A DNA stretch of 64,000 bases from Alphaproteobacteria bacterium. Lineage in GTDB: Bacteria > Pseudomonadota > Alphaproteobacteria > Sphingomonadales > Sphingomonadaceae. The stretch's first letter is position 1, and every line of letters starts with the position of its first letter. The position numbers and the translations under genes are program-made. A model generated the notes under the pieces. The model searched no databases, had not been told where the DNA came from, and saw only the letters and a program-made list of their open reading frames with translations. The DNA lies in NCBI GenBank assembly GCA_005883305.1, contig VBAC01000001.1, positions 1,116,001-1,180,000 on the forward strand, written 5' to 3'. Below are positions 1 through 8,931 of the stretch, piece by piece.

Positions 1-328
1 GCTGAAGCTCGGCCAGCCCGCCGGCATGATCCCAATGGGCGTGGTTGATCAGGATGTAGCGCACATCCTCGATGCGCAAGCCGAGGCGGCGGATGTTGCC
101 GGCGATCTGGGCCGCGCTTTCCTCCATCGCGCCGTCGATCAGCACATGCCCGGCCGGCCCGGTGACGAGATAGGCGCCGATCGCCGCGGTGCCGACATAA
201 TAGACGTTGCCGATCACCCGAAAGGGCGCGAGCGGCCGATTCCATTCGGCGCGTTGCTCGGCGAAGCTGTTCTGGCCGAAGGCAGGGACGGCGAAGAGGA
301 TGAGGGCGGCGGCGAGCAGGCGGTGCAT
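1..328 (-). CDS. Subclass B3 metallo-beta-lactamase-like protein (partial, 3' end cut)
   Basis: The first 109 codons run off the left edge. The product starts with a hydrophobic signal peptide (MHRLLAAALILFAVPAFGQ) and continues with a stretch typical of the B3 lineage (YYVGTAAIGAYLVTGPAGHV, then LIDGA). It ends just after HAHWDHAGG, the HxHxDH zinc-binding motif of the metallo-beta-lactamase fold, here in the B3 form. Family members are exported to the periplasm and hydrolyse beta-lactams or related cyclic amides. The second half, with the remaining zinc ligands, is outside the window, so true lactamase activity cannot be judged. The gene is divergent from nothing close by; comEC ends 55 bases to its right on the same strand. 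Confidence 0.8.
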   Translation of the reverse strand, partial: MHRLLAAALILFAVPAFGQNSFAEQRAEWNRPLAPFRVIGNVYYVGTAAIGAYLVTGPAGHVLIDGAMEESAAQIAGNIRRLGLRIEDVRYILINHAHWDHAGGLAELQ

Positions 329-382
329 GATCTTTCCCGGACGATTCGTGGGGACCAGCCTAGCCTGCGGCCCGGGGCTTCT

Positions 383-2467
383 CTACCTTCCGGCGGCCCA
401 GGGATGGCGGCCCACCCGCTCGGCCACGCTGGCCACGATCGGCCGCTCGCCGAAGGTAATGGAGAGCCCGCCCGTTCGCCGAAGGAAGAAGAGGTCGGCG
501 CGAAGCCAGCGCGGGGCGCAGGCGCGCGGCAAGGGCCGATCCGAGACGACGACGTCGGCCTCGGCGCAGGCGCGGATCATCTCCTCCCAGCGCACGCGGT
601 TGGGCGTCCGCGTGGCGAGGATTCGCCAGCGGCGGCCGTCGCGCTCGACCTCGGCGACGCACAGGTCCGGGCTGCACGAGGCCAACGGGAGGGATTCGAG
701 CTCGAGAAACTCGGCCTCGGCGCCGTTCGCCTCGGCCAGGGTGTCGCGGACATAGTCGCCAGCGCGCGGCCTGAGCAAAGCGAGGCTTCCGTCCGACGCA
801 CGCAAGGCGAGATGGCGGCCGTCGCCGGTGACGACGAGATCGGGCGCCGGCGTGGCGAGCGCCCAGAGCGAGCCGATAGCGACAAAGGCGAGGCCCCACC
901 GGCGCAGCTTCGTCCGCCACAGGCAGATCCACAGGCCGCCGGCCGCGATCAGCGCGAATGCCGCGGGCGGCATGGCGGGGAGCATGGCCACCGCGCCGGG
1001 GGCAGCGGCGGCGCTGTGCGCCAGCCAGAGCAGCAGCGAAAGCGCCTGGCCGGCCAGCCACCAGAAGGGCGCGCCCAGGCCCACGAGATCGAAGAGCAGC
1101 GCGACCGCCTCCAGCGGCATGATGACGAAAGTGGTGAGCGGGATGGCGACGACGTTGGCCAGCGCGCCATAGAGCCCCGCCTTGTGGAAATGGAACAGGG
1201 CGATCGGCGCCAGCGCGATTTCGACGGCAAGGCCGGTCAGGACCAGCGCCAGCAGGCCCCTTCCCGCCTTGGCCGGCCAGCCTTCGTCGCGCCGGGCGAA
1301 CAGGGCGCGCATGCGCGGGTGCTCGTGAAGCGCGACGATGGCGACGATCGCCGCAAAGCTCATCTGAAAGCTCGCGCCGGGCAGCGATTCGGGCCAGAGC
1401 AAGAGCACGACCAGAGCGCCGACCGCGACGAGACGCAGGGTCAGCGCCTCGCGGCCGAGGGCGATTCCGGCGAGGACCAGCAAGGCGGCGATGCACGAGC
1501 GAACGGTCGGCACCTCGGCGCCGGTGAGCAAGGTGTAGGCGATTCCGGCCAGCGCGCCCGCGGCGGCGGCGGCGAGGACCAGGCGGTAGCGCAGCGCAAG
1601 CGCCGGGCTGAGCGCCAGCAGCCTGAGCGTCAGAAGCATCACCGCGCCGACCACCGCGGTCAGGTGGAGCCCGCTCACCGAGAGCAAGTGGGCGAGGCCC
1701 GAGCGCCGCATCGCCTCGGCGTCAGCGTCGGGAATGCCATATTGGTCGCCGGTGGCGAGCGCCGCGGCGATTCCGCCCTCCCCGCCGCCGAGCCGGGCGC
1801 GGATGTGCGCGGAAAGCCGCTGCCGCCAGCTCGCGATCCGGGCGGCGAACCCCTGGCCCGATGCGGGGCTCACGAGCGTCAAATCGAGTGCGCGCCCGGT
1901 GCCGCCGATCTGCTGGAACCAGGCGGCGCGCGCGAAATCGTAAGCGCCGGGCACGGCCATCGGCGCCGGCGGCATCAGCCAGGCGCGCAATCTTATCGTC
2001 GCTCCGGGCTCGAGGCCGGGGACGGCCTTCTCCTGCCGGACGGTGATGCGAAGCCGCACCGGCAAGCCTTCGCCGACGGGATGGACGACGAGGCGCACCG
2101 CGCCCTGGGCGACGAGGCTCTGGACGCTCTCGACCGTGGCCGTCAGCTCCATCATCCGCTCGCGCGCCAGGCGCGGCGCGGCCGCGCGCTCGGCCTTCCA
2201 CCAGGCGAGGCCGCAGCCAAGCCCCGCAGCCAGGCTGAAGAGCATCGCCGCCCTGCCCCAGCGCGCGCCGGGCGCCGCGGCGAGGCCGGCAAGCGCCCCG
2301 GTGGCGGCGATCAGCAGGAAGGCGGTCCACGCGTTCGCATCGGGCAGGTAGAACCAGGCGCCGATACCGAGGATGAGGCCGACCGGAAGCCAGAGCGGAA
2401 GTTGATCCCGCTCGGCCTCGGCGATCGCTTCCAGGCGACCGCTGAAGCGGGGGAAAAACCGAGTCAT
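383..2467 (-). CDS. comEC: ComEC/Rec2-family DNA-uptake channel protein
   Basis: A 694-residue polytopic membrane protein. It has an N-terminal soluble domain of the DUF4131 type, then the Competence domain with the family signature GLAHLLSVSGLHLTAVVGAV (about residues 255-275), then many hydrophobic segments. The family forms the inner-membrane channel for single-stranded DNA during natural transformation. The C-terminal tail (about residues 535-694) sits where many ComEC proteins carry a metallo-beta-lactamase domain, but no HxHxDH motif is visible, so this is a degenerate or different domain. The frame is open 22 codons further upstream, but that part is translation of a palindromic repeat (HGSRIKSGMT), so I place the start at the ATG at 2467. 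Confidence 0.88.
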   Translation of the reverse strand: MTRFFPRFSGRLEAIAEAERDQLPLWLPVGLILGIGAWFYLPDANAWTAFLLIAATGALAGLAAAPGARWGRAAMLFSLAAGLGCGLAWWKAERAAAPRLARERMMELTATVESVQSLVAQGAVRLVVHPVGEGLPVRLRITVRQEKAVPGLEPGATIRLRAWLMPPAPMAVPGAYDFARAAWFQQIGGTGRALDLTLVSPASGQGFAARIASWRQRLSAHIRARLGGGEGGIAAALATGDQYGIPDADAEAMRRSGLAHLLSVSGLHLTAVVGAVMLLTLRLLALSPALALRYRLVLAAAAAGALAGIAYTLLTGAEVPTVRSCIAALLVLAGIALGREALTLRLVAVGALVVLLLWPESLPGASFQMSFAAIVAIVALHEHPRMRALFARRDEGWPAKAGRGLLALVLTGLAVEIALAPIALFHFHKAGLYGALANVVAIPLTTFVIMPLEAVALLFDLVGLGAPFWWLAGQALSLLLWLAHSAAAAPGAVAMLPAMPPAAFALIAAGGLWICLWRTKLRRWGLAFVAIGSLWALATPAPDLVVTGDGRHLALRASDGSLALLRPRAGDYVRDTLAEANGAEAEFLELESLPLASCSPDLCVAEVERDGRRWRILATRTPNRVRWEEMIRACAEADVVVSDRPLPRACAPRWLRADLFFLRRTGGLSITFGERPIVASVAERVGRHPWAAGR

Positions 2468-2592
2468 CCCGGACTTGATCCGGGATCCATGAACACCGGG
2501 TTCCTCAGCAAATTCACGAGCTTCGGTGTTCATGGGTCCCGACTTTCGTCGGGATGGCTCCCGGGAAGCGATCCCCGGCTTCCGCCTGGATG
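2463..2592. repeat. Palindromic intergenic repeat, family 2
   Basis: Inverted repeat beginning gtcatcccggacttgatccg, with ccatgaacac answered by gttcatggg, a second internal palindrome (cccgactttcgtcggg), and a closing ggatgac. It lies between divergent comEC and gltX and overlaps the first bases of comEC. Related copies are at 10201-10313, 15021-15107 and 39163-39268. Confidence 0.75.
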
Positions 2593-2657
2593 ACCGCCTA
2601 TGCTAGGGGCGCTCGCGTCACGGGTCGCCATGACCCTCATCGTTGGAGAAATCGCGC

Positions 2658-4061
2658 GTGAGCGCAAGCCCAGAGCCTTCCAAGGTCGTCACGCGCTTCG
2701 CGCCCTCGCCCACCGGCTTCCTTCACATCGGCGGCGCCCGCACGGCCCTGTTCAACTGGCTCTACGCGCGTCGGCACGGCGGCAGGTTCCTGCTTCGGAT
2801 CGAGGACACCGACAAGGCGCGGTCGACCCAGGCGGCGATCGACGCGATCCTCGAGGGGATGAAGTGGCTCGGCCTCGACTGGGACGGCGAGGCATATTTC
2901 CAGTCGCAATTCGCCGAGCGGCACGCCGAGGTCGCGCACGCACTGCTGGCGAACGGCCATGCCTACAAATGCTGGATGAGCCAGGAGGAGCTGGCAGCGC
3001 AGCGCGAGACCGCGCAGGCCGAACGGCGCCCCTTCCGGATCCGCAGCGGCTGGCGCGATTGCGGCGAGGAAGGCGAAGGCCCCTTCGTCGTTCGCCTCAA
3101 GGCCCCGCAGGAGGGCGAGACGGCGATCGACGACCGCGTGCAGGGCACGGTCACGGTCCAGAATGCCGAGCTCGACGATTTCGTGCTGCTTCGCTCGGAC
3201 GGCTCGCCGACCTACATGCTGGCGGTGGTGGTCGACGATCACGACATGGGCGTGACCCACGTCATCCGCGGCGACGACCACCTCAACAACGCCTTCCGCC
3301 AGCTTGCGATCATCAAGGCGATGGGCTGGCCGGAGCCGGTCTATGGCCATGTGCCCCTGATCCACGGCCAGGACGGGGCGAAGCTTTCCAAGCGGCACGG
3401 TGCGCTCGGAGTCGAGGCCTATCGCGACGAGCTCGGAATCCTTCCCGAGGCCCTGTCCAACTATCTGCTTCGGCTCGGCTGGGGGCACGGCGACGAGGAG
3501 ATCATAAGCCGCGAGGATGCGACGCGCTGGTTCGATCTCGCCAATGTCGGCCGATCCCCGTCGCGCTTCGACATCAGGAAGCTGGAGAGCCTCAACGGCC
3601 ATTATCTGCGCGAGGCGGATTCCGCGCGGATCGCCGCCTTGGTCGCGCCGAAGATCCCGGGCGCCGAGGTGGACCTGCTCGCGCGGGCGATGCCGTTCCT
3701 CACCCCCAGGGCCAAGGATATCAATGAATTGGCCGAGGGCGCGGCCTTCCTGTTCAAGCGGCGCCCGCTGGACATGGACGAGAAGGCGGAGGCGCTGCTA
3801 GAAGGCCGCGCGACCGACCTGCTCGCCCTCGTTCACGCAGCCCTTTCGGCCGTTGCCGAGTGGAGCGCCGAGGCGACAGAGCAGGCGGTGCGAGAGGTGG
3901 CTGAGGCCGAAGGCGTGAAGCTTGGAATGGTCGCGCAGCCGCTTCGGGCGGCGCTCACCGGACGGGCGACATCGCCGGGAATATTCGACGTGCTGGCGCT
4001 GCTCGGCCGCGAGGAAAGCCTCGCGCGGGTGGCCGATGCGATGACCAAGAAGGACGATTGA
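2658..4061 (+). CDS. gltX: Glutamate--tRNA ligase
   Basis: Class I aminoacyl-tRNA synthetase of 467 residues, charging tRNA-Glu (and in many alphaproteobacteria one copy also tRNA-Gln). The HIGH-type motif is in [20 protein letters not shown] near the N-terminus, and the KMSKS-type motif appears as KLSKRHG around residue 245. Length and domain order fit bacterial GltX. I chose the GTG at 2658, which has a GGAG Shine-Dalgarno eight bases upstream, over the TTG at 2643. The stop is followed after one base by the ATG of gltA, so the two are co-transcribed. Confidence 0.95.
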   Translation: MSASPEPSKVVTRFAPSPTGFLHIGGARTALFNWLYARRHGGRFLLRIEDTDKARSTQAAIDAILEGMKWLGLDWDGEAYFQSQFAERHAEVAHALLANGHAYKCWMSQEELAAQRETAQAERRPFRIRSGWRDCGEEGEGPFVVRLKAPQEGETAIDDRVQGTVTVQNAELDDFVLLRSDGSPTYMLAVVVDDHDMGVTHVIRGDDHLNNAFRQLAIIKAMGWPEPVYGHVPLIHGQDGAKLSKRHGALGVEAYRDELGILPEALSNYLLRLGWGHGDEEIISREDATRWFDLANVGRSPSRFDIRKLESLNGHYLREADSARIAALVAPKIPGAEVDLLARAMPFLTPRAKDINELAEGAAFLFKRRPLDMDEKAEALLEGRATDLLALVHAALSAVAEWSAEATEQAVREVAEAEGVKLGMVAQPLRAALTGRATSPGIFDVLALLGREESLARVADAMTKKDD

Positions 4062-4062
4062 A

Positions 4063-5346
4063 ATGGCGGACACGGCCAGCCTCACCATCGGAGACCAGAG
4101 CTTCGATTATCCGACGCTGAAAGGGAGCGTCGGCCCCGAGGTGATCGATATCCGCAAGCTCTACGGCGAGACCGGGGCCTTTACTTACGATCCCGGCTTC
4201 ACCTCGACAGCGTCGTGCCAGAGCGACATCACCTATATCGACGGCGACGCGGGCATCCTCCTCCACCGCGGCTACCCGATCGACCAGCTGGCCGAGCAAT
4301 CGACCTTCATGGAGGTTGCCTATTTGCTTCTGAACGGCGAACTGCCGAAGAAGGAGGAGCTCGACAGATTCTCCTACACGATCTCGCGCCACACGATGCT
4401 TCACGAGCAGCTGGCGACCTTCTACCGCGGCTTCCGGCGCGACGCGCACCCGATGGCGATCATGTGCGGCGTGGTCGGGGCGCTCAGCGCCTTCTACCAC
4501 GATTCGACCGACATCACCGATCCCACGCAGCGGATGATCGCCTCCCACCGGCTGATCGCCAAGATGCCGACGATCGCGGCGATGGCCTACAAATATTCGA
4601 TCGGCCAGCCCTTCCTCTATCCCGACAACAGCCTCAGCTACACCGGCAACTTCCTGCGCATGACCTTCGGAGTCCCGGCCGAGCCCTACGAGGTCAATCC
4701 GGTGATCGAGAATGCGATGCGGCGGATCTTCATCCTCCACGCCGATCACGAGCAGAACGCCTCGACCTCGACCGTGCGCCTCGCCGGCTCCTCGGGCGCC
4801 AACCCGTTCGCCTGCATCGCTGCGGGGATCGCCTGCCTGTGGGGCCCGGCGCATGGCGGCGCCAACGAGGCGGCGCTCAACATGCTTCGCGAGATCGGCA
4901 GCGTGAAGCGAATCCCGGAATATATCGCCCGCGCCAAGGACAAGGACGATCCGTTCCGGCTGATGGGCTTCGGCCACCGGGTCTACAAGAATTTCGACCC
5001 GCGCGCGAAGGTGATGAAGGCCACCGCCGACGAGGTGCTGAAGGAGCTCAACATCTCCGATCCGGTGCTCGACGTCGCCAAGGAGCTCGAGCAAATCGCT
5101 CTCAGCGACGATTATTTCGTCGAGAAGAAGCTCTATCCGAACGTCGATTTCTACTCGGGCGTGATCCTCAACGCGATCGGCTTCCCGACCGACATGTTCA
5201 CCGCCCTCTTCGCGCTCGCCCGCACCGTCGGCTGGGTCGCGCAATGGAACGAGATGATCTCCGATCCCGACCAGAAGATCGGCCGCCCGCGCCAGCTCTA
5301 CACCGGCTCGCCCCAGCGCGATTACGTGCCGGTGGGGCAGCGGTAA
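4063..5346 (+). CDS. gltA: Citrate synthase (type II)
   Basis: 427 residues. Condenses oxaloacetate and acetyl-CoA to citrate, the entry step of the TCA cycle. The catalytic residues of the family are visible: the His in the [16 protein letters not shown] segment, the His in [14 protein letters not shown], and the Asp in [10 protein letters not shown]. Length and the N-terminal beta domain match the hexameric, NADH-regulated Gram-negative enzyme. It starts one base after gltX. A family 1 palindromic repeat follows the stop. Confidence 0.97.
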   Translation: MADTASLTIGDQSFDYPTLKGSVGPEVIDIRKLYGETGAFTYDPGFTSTASCQSDITYIDGDAGILLHRGYPIDQLAEQSTFMEVAYLLLNGELPKKEELDRFSYTISRHTMLHEQLATFYRGFRRDAHPMAIMCGVVGALSAFYHDSTDITDPTQRMIASHRLIAKMPTIAAMAYKYSIGQPFLYPDNSLSYTGNFLRMTFGVPAEPYEVNPVIENAMRRIFILHADHEQNASTSTVRLAGSSGANPFACIAAGIACLWGPAHGGANEAALNMLREIGSVKRIPEYIARAKDKDDPFRLMGFGHRVYKNFDPRAKVMKATADEVLKELNISDPVLDVAKELEQIALSDDYFVEKKLYPNVDFYSGVILNAIGFPTDMFTALFALARTVGWVAQWNEMISDPDQKIGRPRQLYTGSPQRDYVPVGQR

Positions 5347-5369
5347 GGCCCGTTCACCTGATCGTTTCG

Positions 5370-5450
5370 TCGTTGCGAGGAGCGGAAGCGACGAAGCAAT
5401 CCAGCGGGCGACGAAGCCGTGTTGGATTGCTTCGCCACGCTCGCAATGAT
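5370..5450. repeat. Palindromic intergenic repeat, family 1
   Basis: Arms cgttgcgaggagcgg ... gaagcaatccag and ttggattgcttcg ... cgctcgcaatgat form a long imperfect hairpin between the convergent ends of gltA and the DUF3137 gene. It may act as a bidirectional transcript end. Related copies: 12996-13092 and 41280-41364. Confidence 0.75.
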
Positions 5451-5458
5451 GAGGGGCT

Positions 5459-6367
5459 TTAATCCAGCGCTGCCCGAAGCCGCTTCAGCACCCCGAGCGA
5501 GCCGCAGACGTCGTCGAACATCGCGCGGACGCGCTGCTCGCCGGTGATCGAGCGGAACATCGAGCCGGCCTCGAACTTGTTGCCGCCGGTCGCGGCGACG
5601 AACGCGTCCTCGGAGCCGAGATAGCCGAAGACCTTGCCCTGCTGGCGCAGATCGAGCAGCACGCGGCGCACGTCTGCGCCGATGGCCATCTGCGCCTGCT
5701 GCGGCTCGTAGGCGTAGACCTCGAACTTCTTTTCGAACTCGTCGTCGCCTTCGAACCGGACGCGTTGCATGCCGCTGACGGGCTTGAAGAAATTGAACAG
5801 GCCGCGGTCGGGGACGATGACGATCTCGCCGCTTCCCTTGGAGCGGCGCTGCCAGGCGTACATCTGGCCGGAGAATACGGTATGCGTGCTCTTGCCCGAA
5901 CGGCGGGTGAGCGTGCCTTCGTAGACGGCGAAGCGGCGGCCGTCCTGATCCTCGCCGTGAAACAGATCGGTGAAGGTCTGGCCGTTGAGCCAATTGCCGA
6001 ACAAGGCGGGCCGCGCCTCCGGATAGACGGGCGGATCGAAGCCGTTCTCCATGTAGGTCAGAGCGCCCTTCTCGGCGATCGTTTCGAGCACCGGGATCTT
6101 CAACGACCGCCCGGCCCGGGTGAGCGGTATTGCGGCAACGATCCCGCCGACGAGCAGAACGACGAACGCGATAACAACGCCGACGCCGACGCCGTCCCCG
6201 CCCGAGAGCGCCCAGATGATCACGGCCGAGACCAGGACGAGGATGGCCATCACCATCCAGAAACGGCGAACCGCGGCGCGCCTCTTTTCCTCAATCCCGC
6301 TGATCTCGATGGCGACCCGGCCGGCGCGGCACAGGTCGCGATAATGCTCGTCGGTGAACTCGATCAT
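5459..6367 (-). CDS. DUF3137 family membrane protein
   Basis: 302 residues. A short N-terminal cytoplasmic segment is followed by two adjacent transmembrane helices (about residues 38-78). The rest is a soluble domain of the DUF3137 type, with a typical LFGNWLNGQTFTDLFHGED stretch and VYEGTLTRRSGKSTHTVFSG. The family has no assigned function. The ATG at 6367 has a strong purine-rich Shine-Dalgarno (gggggagcggg), preferred over a TTG five codons earlier. It lies downstream of the kinase-like gene with a 61-base gap and may be its distal operon partner. Confidence 0.8.
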   Translation of the reverse strand: MIEFTDEHYRDLCRAGRVAIEISGIEEKRRAAVRRFWMVMAILVLVSAVIIWALSGGDGVGVGVVIAFVVLLVGGIVAAIPLTRAGRSLKIPVLETIAEKGALTYMENGFDPPVYPEARPALFGNWLNGQTFTDLFHGEDQDGRRFAVYEGTLTRRSGKSTHTVFSGQMYAWQRRSKGSGEIVIVPDRGLFNFFKPVSGMQRVRFEGDDEFEKKFEVYAYEPQQAQMAIGADVRRVLLDLRQQGKVFGYLGSEDAFVAATGGNKFEAGSMFRSITGEQRVRAMFDDVCGSLGVLKRLRAALD

Positions 6368-6428
6368 TTCCCGCTCCCCCAAGAAGGCGGAGCGAGATTG
6401 GCGTGGACCGCGATTCGGATCAAGACGG

Positions 6429-7811
6429 TTAGGAGCCTCTCCTCAAAGGCAATGTGAAGGCGAAGCGCGCGCCCTGCCCCGGTGCGCTGTCGACCGAGAT
6501 GTCCCCGTTCATCGCCCGGGCGAGGCGGCGGGCGATGTAGAGGCCGAGGCCCGTTCCGCCCGGCTCCAGAGGATCGACGCGGCCGAAGCGTTCGAAGATC
6601 CTGTCCTGGTCCTCAGGCGCGATCCCCTTGCCCTGATCGGCGACGATGAGCGTGGCGAGATCGCCCTCCTGCTCGGCGCGAAGCCAAATCTGCCCGCCTT
6701 CGGGGGTATAGCGAATGGCGTTGGTGAGAAGGTTCATCATGACCTGAAGCGAGCGCGTGAAATCCCCGGTCGCGGGAAGCGTTTCGGCGAGGCCCGGCCC
6801 GTCGATGCGCACGCCGCGGTCGGCGGCACGGACCGCGAGCAGGCCGGTGGCGCGCCGGGCGATGTCGGCGAGGTCGATCGGCTCCGCCTCGGGCCGGAAA
6901 TCCGCCCGCTCGATCGCCTGCAAGTCGACGAGATCGTCGACCAAGGCGAGCAGGTGGCGGCCGGCCGAGGCGATGTCCCCGGCATAGGTCGCATAATCGC
7001 GCCGCAACGGGCCTTCGGGCTGCGAGCGGAGCCGTTCGGCGCTGTCGATGATGTGGGCGAGCGGACCGCGAAGCGCCTGATCGAGGCGCTCGCCGAAGGC
7101 CGAGCTCTCCGCCTTGGCGCGCGAGTCGGTTCGCGCGGGCGCGTCGGGCGCCGAGGCGGCGGCGCCGCGAAAGCCGGCGAATCGGCCGTTGCCGTCGATC
7201 AGCGGCACGGCCGAAAGAAGATAGACGGTCCGCTTCTCGTCGCGAGTCTCGGCGAGCTGGCCGTCGAACGCTTTGTGCTCGGCGAGCGCGGTGAGGATCG
7301 GAAAGCCGCCATCCTCGCGCTCGCGGAAACGCAGCAGGCTGGTGAGCTGCTTGCCGATGAAGTCGCGCGGGTTGCGCCGGACCGCCGCGCTCGCGCCGGG
7401 CGCGAGCGCCGTCAGGGTCAGGGTCTCGTCCGTTTCCCACGTCCAGTCGGCGGTGGCGCGGACGAAATCGGCCTCGCGTTCGGCGGGAAAGGCCGGCGAC
7501 TGGGCGCTGGCCGGGCGGCTGCCCCAGCCGGTGATCGACAGCGCGACGTCCTCGCCTTCGGGGCTTGCGCGCACCCACAGGTCCAGGTCGCGGTCTCCGT
7601 CGGCGGCGACCGCCGCGCGGGAGATGCTGATTCCGAGGCGCCGCGCGAGCCGCGCCAGAGCGGCGATCTGGGGCACCGAGAGCATTCCGCCCCGCTCGCC
7701 CCCGGCGCTGGCGTTGAGCGCGGCGAGCGGCGGATCGGCCTCGACCAGCCGTCCCTCGGCGTCCACCCGGCCGGTGACGGGCCGATCGGTATCATCGAGG
7801 GCGGTGCTCAT
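6429..7811 (-). CDS. Sensor histidine kinase-like protein lacking the H-box histidine
   Basis: 460 residues with no obvious membrane segment. The first 215 residues include PAS-like sensory sequence (WTWETDETLTLTAL; FIGKQLTSLLRF). A HisKA-like helix follows at about 238-300, then an intact HATPase domain: N box MMNLLTNAIRYTPEGG, G1 box VADQGKGIAP, G2 box GTGLGLYIARRL. In the H box the usual SHELRTPL reads DQALRGPL, so the phospho-acceptor histidine is Gln245. The ATP-binding half looks functional. Inference: a pseudokinase or phosphatase-type regulator in the manner of Caulobacter DivL, which has Tyr there. Its start overlaps the DUF2336 stop by four bases (ATGA), so the pair is translationally coupled. 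Confidence 0.85.
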   Translation of the reverse strand: MSTALDDTDRPVTGRVDAEGRLVEADPPLAALNASAGGERGGMLSVPQIAALARLARRLGISISRAAVAADGDRDLDLWVRASPEGEDVALSITGWGSRPASAQSPAFPAEREADFVRATADWTWETDETLTLTALAPGASAAVRRNPRDFIGKQLTSLLRFREREDGGFPILTALAEHKAFDGQLAETRDEKRTVYLLSAVPLIDGNGRFAGFRGAAASAPDAPARTDSRAKAESSAFGERLDQALRGPLAHIIDSAERLRSQPEGPLRRDYATYAGDIASAGRHLLALVDDLVDLQAIERADFRPEAEPIDLADIARRATGLLAVRAADRGVRIDGPGLAETLPATGDFTRSLQVMMNLLTNAIRYTPEGGQIWLRAEQEGDLATLIVADQGKGIAPEDQDRIFERFGRVDPLEPGGTGLGLYIARRLARAMNGDISVDSAPGQGARFAFTLPLRRGS

Positions 7812-8896
7812 GCGCTCGCCGCCGGACGCCCGCGCGTCGACAATTGCGCGACATAGGCGCGGTAGGCGGGATCGGCGCGCCACAGGCGAAGGACGTCGCG
7901 CGCCGAATCGACGTCGAGCGTATCGTAGAATTCGAGCTGCTCGGCGGCGTCGTCGCCCTCGGTCGGAGAGAAGCGGGTGCTTGCCGAGGCGATGTCGTGG
8001 ATGATCGCCGCGGCGCAGGAGCGGGCGATGTCGGCGGCGCGAAGCATCGTCACCAAGCCGCGGCGGCGGGGATCGGCGACCAGCTCCCACACCGCGTCCT
8101 GGGTGAGGCCGCACAACAGGCCGAGCGCGGCGATGAACAGGGTCGGAAGGCCGCCGCCGACGAAGCATTCGAGCGCGTGGCCGTCGATCCGCCCCTTCCT
8201 GTGCAGGCGGCGGACCAGCGCCTCGGCCCGCGCCTCGATCCGCTCGGATTCGTCGTAGCCGGCGATCATCTCTCCGGCCGCGGCCTCGATCGCCGCGTCG
8301 ACCGAGGCCGCTCCGTGATGCTCGACCATGTAATGGCGAAGCGCGGCGGCCGTCATCCAGATCAGCCGGTGCTGAAGCTCGGCGGGAAGCTCGACGTCGA
8401 CGAGAGTCGGCTCCTGGAAGCGATCGAAGCGGCGGCCGCGCGCGATCACATAGGACATGGTCTCGGCCGCGATCTCCTCGTCGGCGTCGGTCAGCAATTC
8501 GTGGAGATATTCCTCCCGCCCGATTTCGTGGCGGCGCCAGAAGCGGTGCTCCTCGACCCGGCGGACGAGGAACATCATCAGATCGGTCTGGCTGACGGCG
8601 CCGGCGCGCTCGAGTATCGGGACGGCGATCGCGACGTGGGCCGAGGAGAGCGCGGCGTGGAGCGCGCCTTCAGGCGGGAAATGCCTGAGCAGCCTGAGGC
8701 GCATATCCTCCTCGATCCCGCTCAACAGGCGGGAGAGAAGCTGGTTGGCGGTGAGCCGCTGCCATTCGGTGAGGCGGGCGGCATCGGGCAGAAGAAGCTC
8801 GGTCGCGGCGACGGCGAAGCGCTCCCGCGCCGCGGCCAGCATCAGGCGCGCAGCGTCGTTTTCAGTCCCCCGCCCGTTCGATCCGGCTTCGGCCAT
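7808..8896 (-). CDS. DUF2336 domain-containing protein
   Basis: 362 residues, soluble and largely helical, with the DUF2336 profile (SDAHVAIAVPILE-like region written here as SSAHVAIAVPILERAG; FMVRRVEEHRFW-like FLVRRVEEHRFWRRHE). DUF2336 proteins of alphaproteobacteria are commonly encoded next to two-component genes; their biochemical role is not established. Coupling to the kinase-like gene (four-base overlap) suggests they act together. It lies 35 bases downstream of the membrane protein at 8932-10116, so these form one minus-strand unit. Confidence 0.82.
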   Translation of the reverse strand: MAEAGSNGRGTENDAARLMLAAARERFAVAATELLLPDAARLTEWQRLTANQLLSRLLSGIEEDMRLRLLRHFPPEGALHAALSSAHVAIAVPILERAGAVSQTDLMMFLVRRVEEHRFWRRHEIGREEYLHELLTDADEEIAAETMSYVIARGRRFDRFQEPTLVDVELPAELQHRLIWMTAAALRHYMVEHHGAASVDAAIEAAAGEMIAGYDESERIEARAEALVRRLHRKGRIDGHALECFVGGGLPTLFIAALGLLCGLTQDAVWELVADPRRRGLVTMLRAADIARSCAAAIIHDIASASTRFSPTEGDDAAEQLEFYDTLDVDSARDVLRLWRADPAYRAYVAQLSTRGRPAASA

Positions 8897-8931
8897 GGAT
8901 TTCCCTTTAAGCCGACAGGGTTAAACCCGCT

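Noticed and set aside
26-2593. Very long open frame (855 codons) on the plus strand opposite comEC
   Set aside because: Its composition (Gly/Arg/Asp/Gln-rich, no domains) is typical of an antisense shadow in high-GC DNA, and comEC on the minus strand has clear family motifs.
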